From: an uncultured Pseudomonadota bacterium
GTDB lineage: Bacteria; Pseudomonadota; Alphaproteobacteria; Rs-D84
Length of the DNA: 5,499 nt
NCBI GenBank assembly: GCA_947165555.1
Contig: CAMVAR010000052.1
Coordinates: 1 to 5,499 of the forward strand
Reading direction: 5' to 3'
The position numbers were made by a program, and so were the translations under genes. Under the pieces are notes generated by a model that saw only the letters and a program-made list of their open reading frames with translations, was not told the origin of the DNA and did no database searches. Shown one piece after another: positions 4,437-5,499 of the stretch. Numbering within the stretch: position 1 is the stretch's first letter; every line of letters starts with the position of its first letter.

Positions 4437-5499
4437 TTAACGTAGGGTATACCCGGCCAGTTTTTGTGCGAACATATCTTGAACTGTGTCCGCATTACTG
4501 GCCTGAATTTTTGATGCACGTCGCAATCCATGCCGCCGCAGACGCGGGTCCTGTAACGTGTCCCAATATCCCATTAAATGTTTATAAATATCCATCGGTT
4601 TGCCATCTGCATCCGCTTTGTTTAGTTTATCAAGCCGTTCTTTGCGTTTATTGATGTTTTTCTGGGCTTCGTTAATTTCTTGCGTTGCCTTGTGATAGTT
4701 ATCCAGTTGCTGTTGGCGGTTGTATTTTTGTATCTGGGCTTTGTCAAGGTGGGCTTTGGCACCACTAGCGGCCAATGCCGCTTCTAATTGTGCAACATAT
4801 CCACGCGCCCCCGTCAAGTCATCTTCGGCACTATTGATATCAAGGCCCGTTAGGTCATAATCTGGGGCCATACCAATACTGCTTAAATCTATTTTACCAT
4901 TGAACCCCAGTTGTTTTTTTATGTTTTCTTTTAACGATTTTTTTATATCCAAACGTTGATTCGCAATGGCGGCATATATTGCATTTTTTTCGTCGGCGGA
5001 CAATCTGGCATCGGCCGCCGTGTTGGCTTGTTCGTCGCCCAAATCATCTAAGTCTTTCTTTGCCTGGGCATACATTGCGGCGGCGGAATTAATAAAAGAT
5101 ATTGTTTGTTCAAACTCTTCAACAATTGGTTTATATATTGCTTCGCGTCCTGCCCAGAAATTTATGTGGCGTTGTGTTGCCGTTAAGACGTTTTTATCGG
5201 ATGTGCCCGCGCCATAGATTGGGTTGCCGGCGGCATCACGGCGTAAATCCGCCATTGCATCCGCCTGGTTTTTGGTTGCCTTGTCCAACAATTTTTTATA
5301 TTCCGACCGTGTGTCGGCACCCCCACCAATCGGGGCGGCGGCGGTGTCGGCCGCATACGCATCCGCGGCCGACGCCCGTTCTGCGGTACGACGCGCATCA
5401 TAGTCGGCGTACGCCTGACGCATTTTTTGGTTTTTTAATCGGCCGTTAAATTTCGTGCCAAATCGACGAAACCGGTTTGTCGCAAATGTTGCGCCATAC
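4437..5499 (-). CDS. Unrecognised Ala-rich helical protein, 5' end missing
   Basis: The frame stays open from its TAA stop (4439-4437) to the right edge, giving 353 visible residues. The ATG at 5423 has no ribosome binding site (the minus strand before it reads AAAAAACCAAAAA), and 25 further in-frame residues precede it, so the true start probably lies beyond the window. Numbered from that Met, the visible part shows a basic stretch just upstream (NRFRRFGTKFNGRLK), an Ala/Asp/Arg-rich helix (1-30), a short Gly turn (33-35), helices around 40-65 and 95-130, a Lys-rich amphipathic segment (155-172), and a likely coiled coil rich in Gln, Lys, Asn and Glu (205-270). An Arg-rich patch (294-302) and a short C-terminal helix follow. 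There is no cysteine and no transmembrane segment in view. A structural or scaffold role is possible, but no family is recognised. Codon use resembles the neighbours. It ends in a tight terminator. Confidence 0.8.
   Translation of the reverse strand, partial: YGATFATNRFRRFGTKFNGRLKNQKMRQAYADYDARRTAERASAADAYAADTAAAPIGGGADTRSEYKKLLDKATKNQADAMADLRRDAAGNPIYGAGTSDKNVLTATQRHINFWAGREAIYKPIVEEFEQTISFINSAAAMYAQAKKDLDDLGDEQANTAADARLSADEKNAIYAAIANQRLDIKKSLKENIKKQLGFNGKIDLSSIGMAPDYDLTGLDINSAEDDLTGARGYVAQLEAALAASGAKAHLDKAQIQKYNRQQQLDNYHKATQEINEAQKNINKRKERLDKLNKADADGKPMDIYKHLMGYWDTLQDPRLRRHGLRRASKIQASNADTVQDMFAQKLAGYTLR

Noticed and set aside
4466..5449. Several plus-strand frames opposite the helical protein (for example 4966-5217 and 5102-5449).
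   Set aside because: They are low-complexity complements of an Ala-rich gene, without ribosome sites or recognisable motifs. The minus-strand frame is open over the full span and ends in a matching terminator.
1..5499. CRISPR array, toxin-antitoxin pair, defence island or prophage.
   Set aside because: No regularly spaced repeats, no paired small toxin-like genes, and no nuclease, integrase or phage structural gene that I could recognise. RNase J and acetate kinase are ordinary housekeeping genes.

Overview
The window looks like chromosomal DNA of an alphaproteobacterium-like, probably fermentative and host-associated bacterium. This rests on an RNase J, a lone acetate kinase, moderate-to-low GC coding regions separated by very AT-rich spacers, Shine-Dalgarno cores of the AAAGGA type, and short GC hairpins with U-runs between genes. 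No marker gene fixes the taxon, so the assignment is an impression. All genes share similar base composition and codon style, and no integrase, transposase, CRISPR array, tRNA or rRNA was seen.

Layout. Positions 1-401 are non-coding and AT-rich. They hold two imperfect direct repeats with a palindromic core, a candidate promoter, and a long inverted repeat (298-366) that would lie at the 5' end of the next mRNA. A ribonuclease J gene follows on the plus strand (402-2234) and ends in a strong intrinsic terminator. A second plus-strand gene (2393-2824), with its own promoter and terminator, encodes a small single-pass membrane protein with a cytoplasmic-side Cys cluster, a canonical EF-hand loop and a His-rich tail. 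The convergent gap 2825-3069 holds that gene's terminator, a structured element with a possible leftward promoter, and a GC-rich hairpin just past the acetate kinase stop. Acetate kinase (ackA, 3070-4323) and an unrecognised Ala-rich, largely helical protein (4437 to the right edge, 5' end missing) lie on the minus strand, separated by a terminator and an ackA promoter.

How the genes work together. They look like four separate transcription units, not one pathway: RNA turnover (RNase J), a metal-binding membrane protein of unknown role, substrate-level ATP formation from acetyl phosphate (AckA, with no pta in view), and a helical protein of unknown role. No multi-gene new system is evident. 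The most interesting items are the structured RNase J leader, the two-sided metal-binding membrane protein, and the structured convergent gap that may encode a small RNA. All three are hypotheses from sequence reading.
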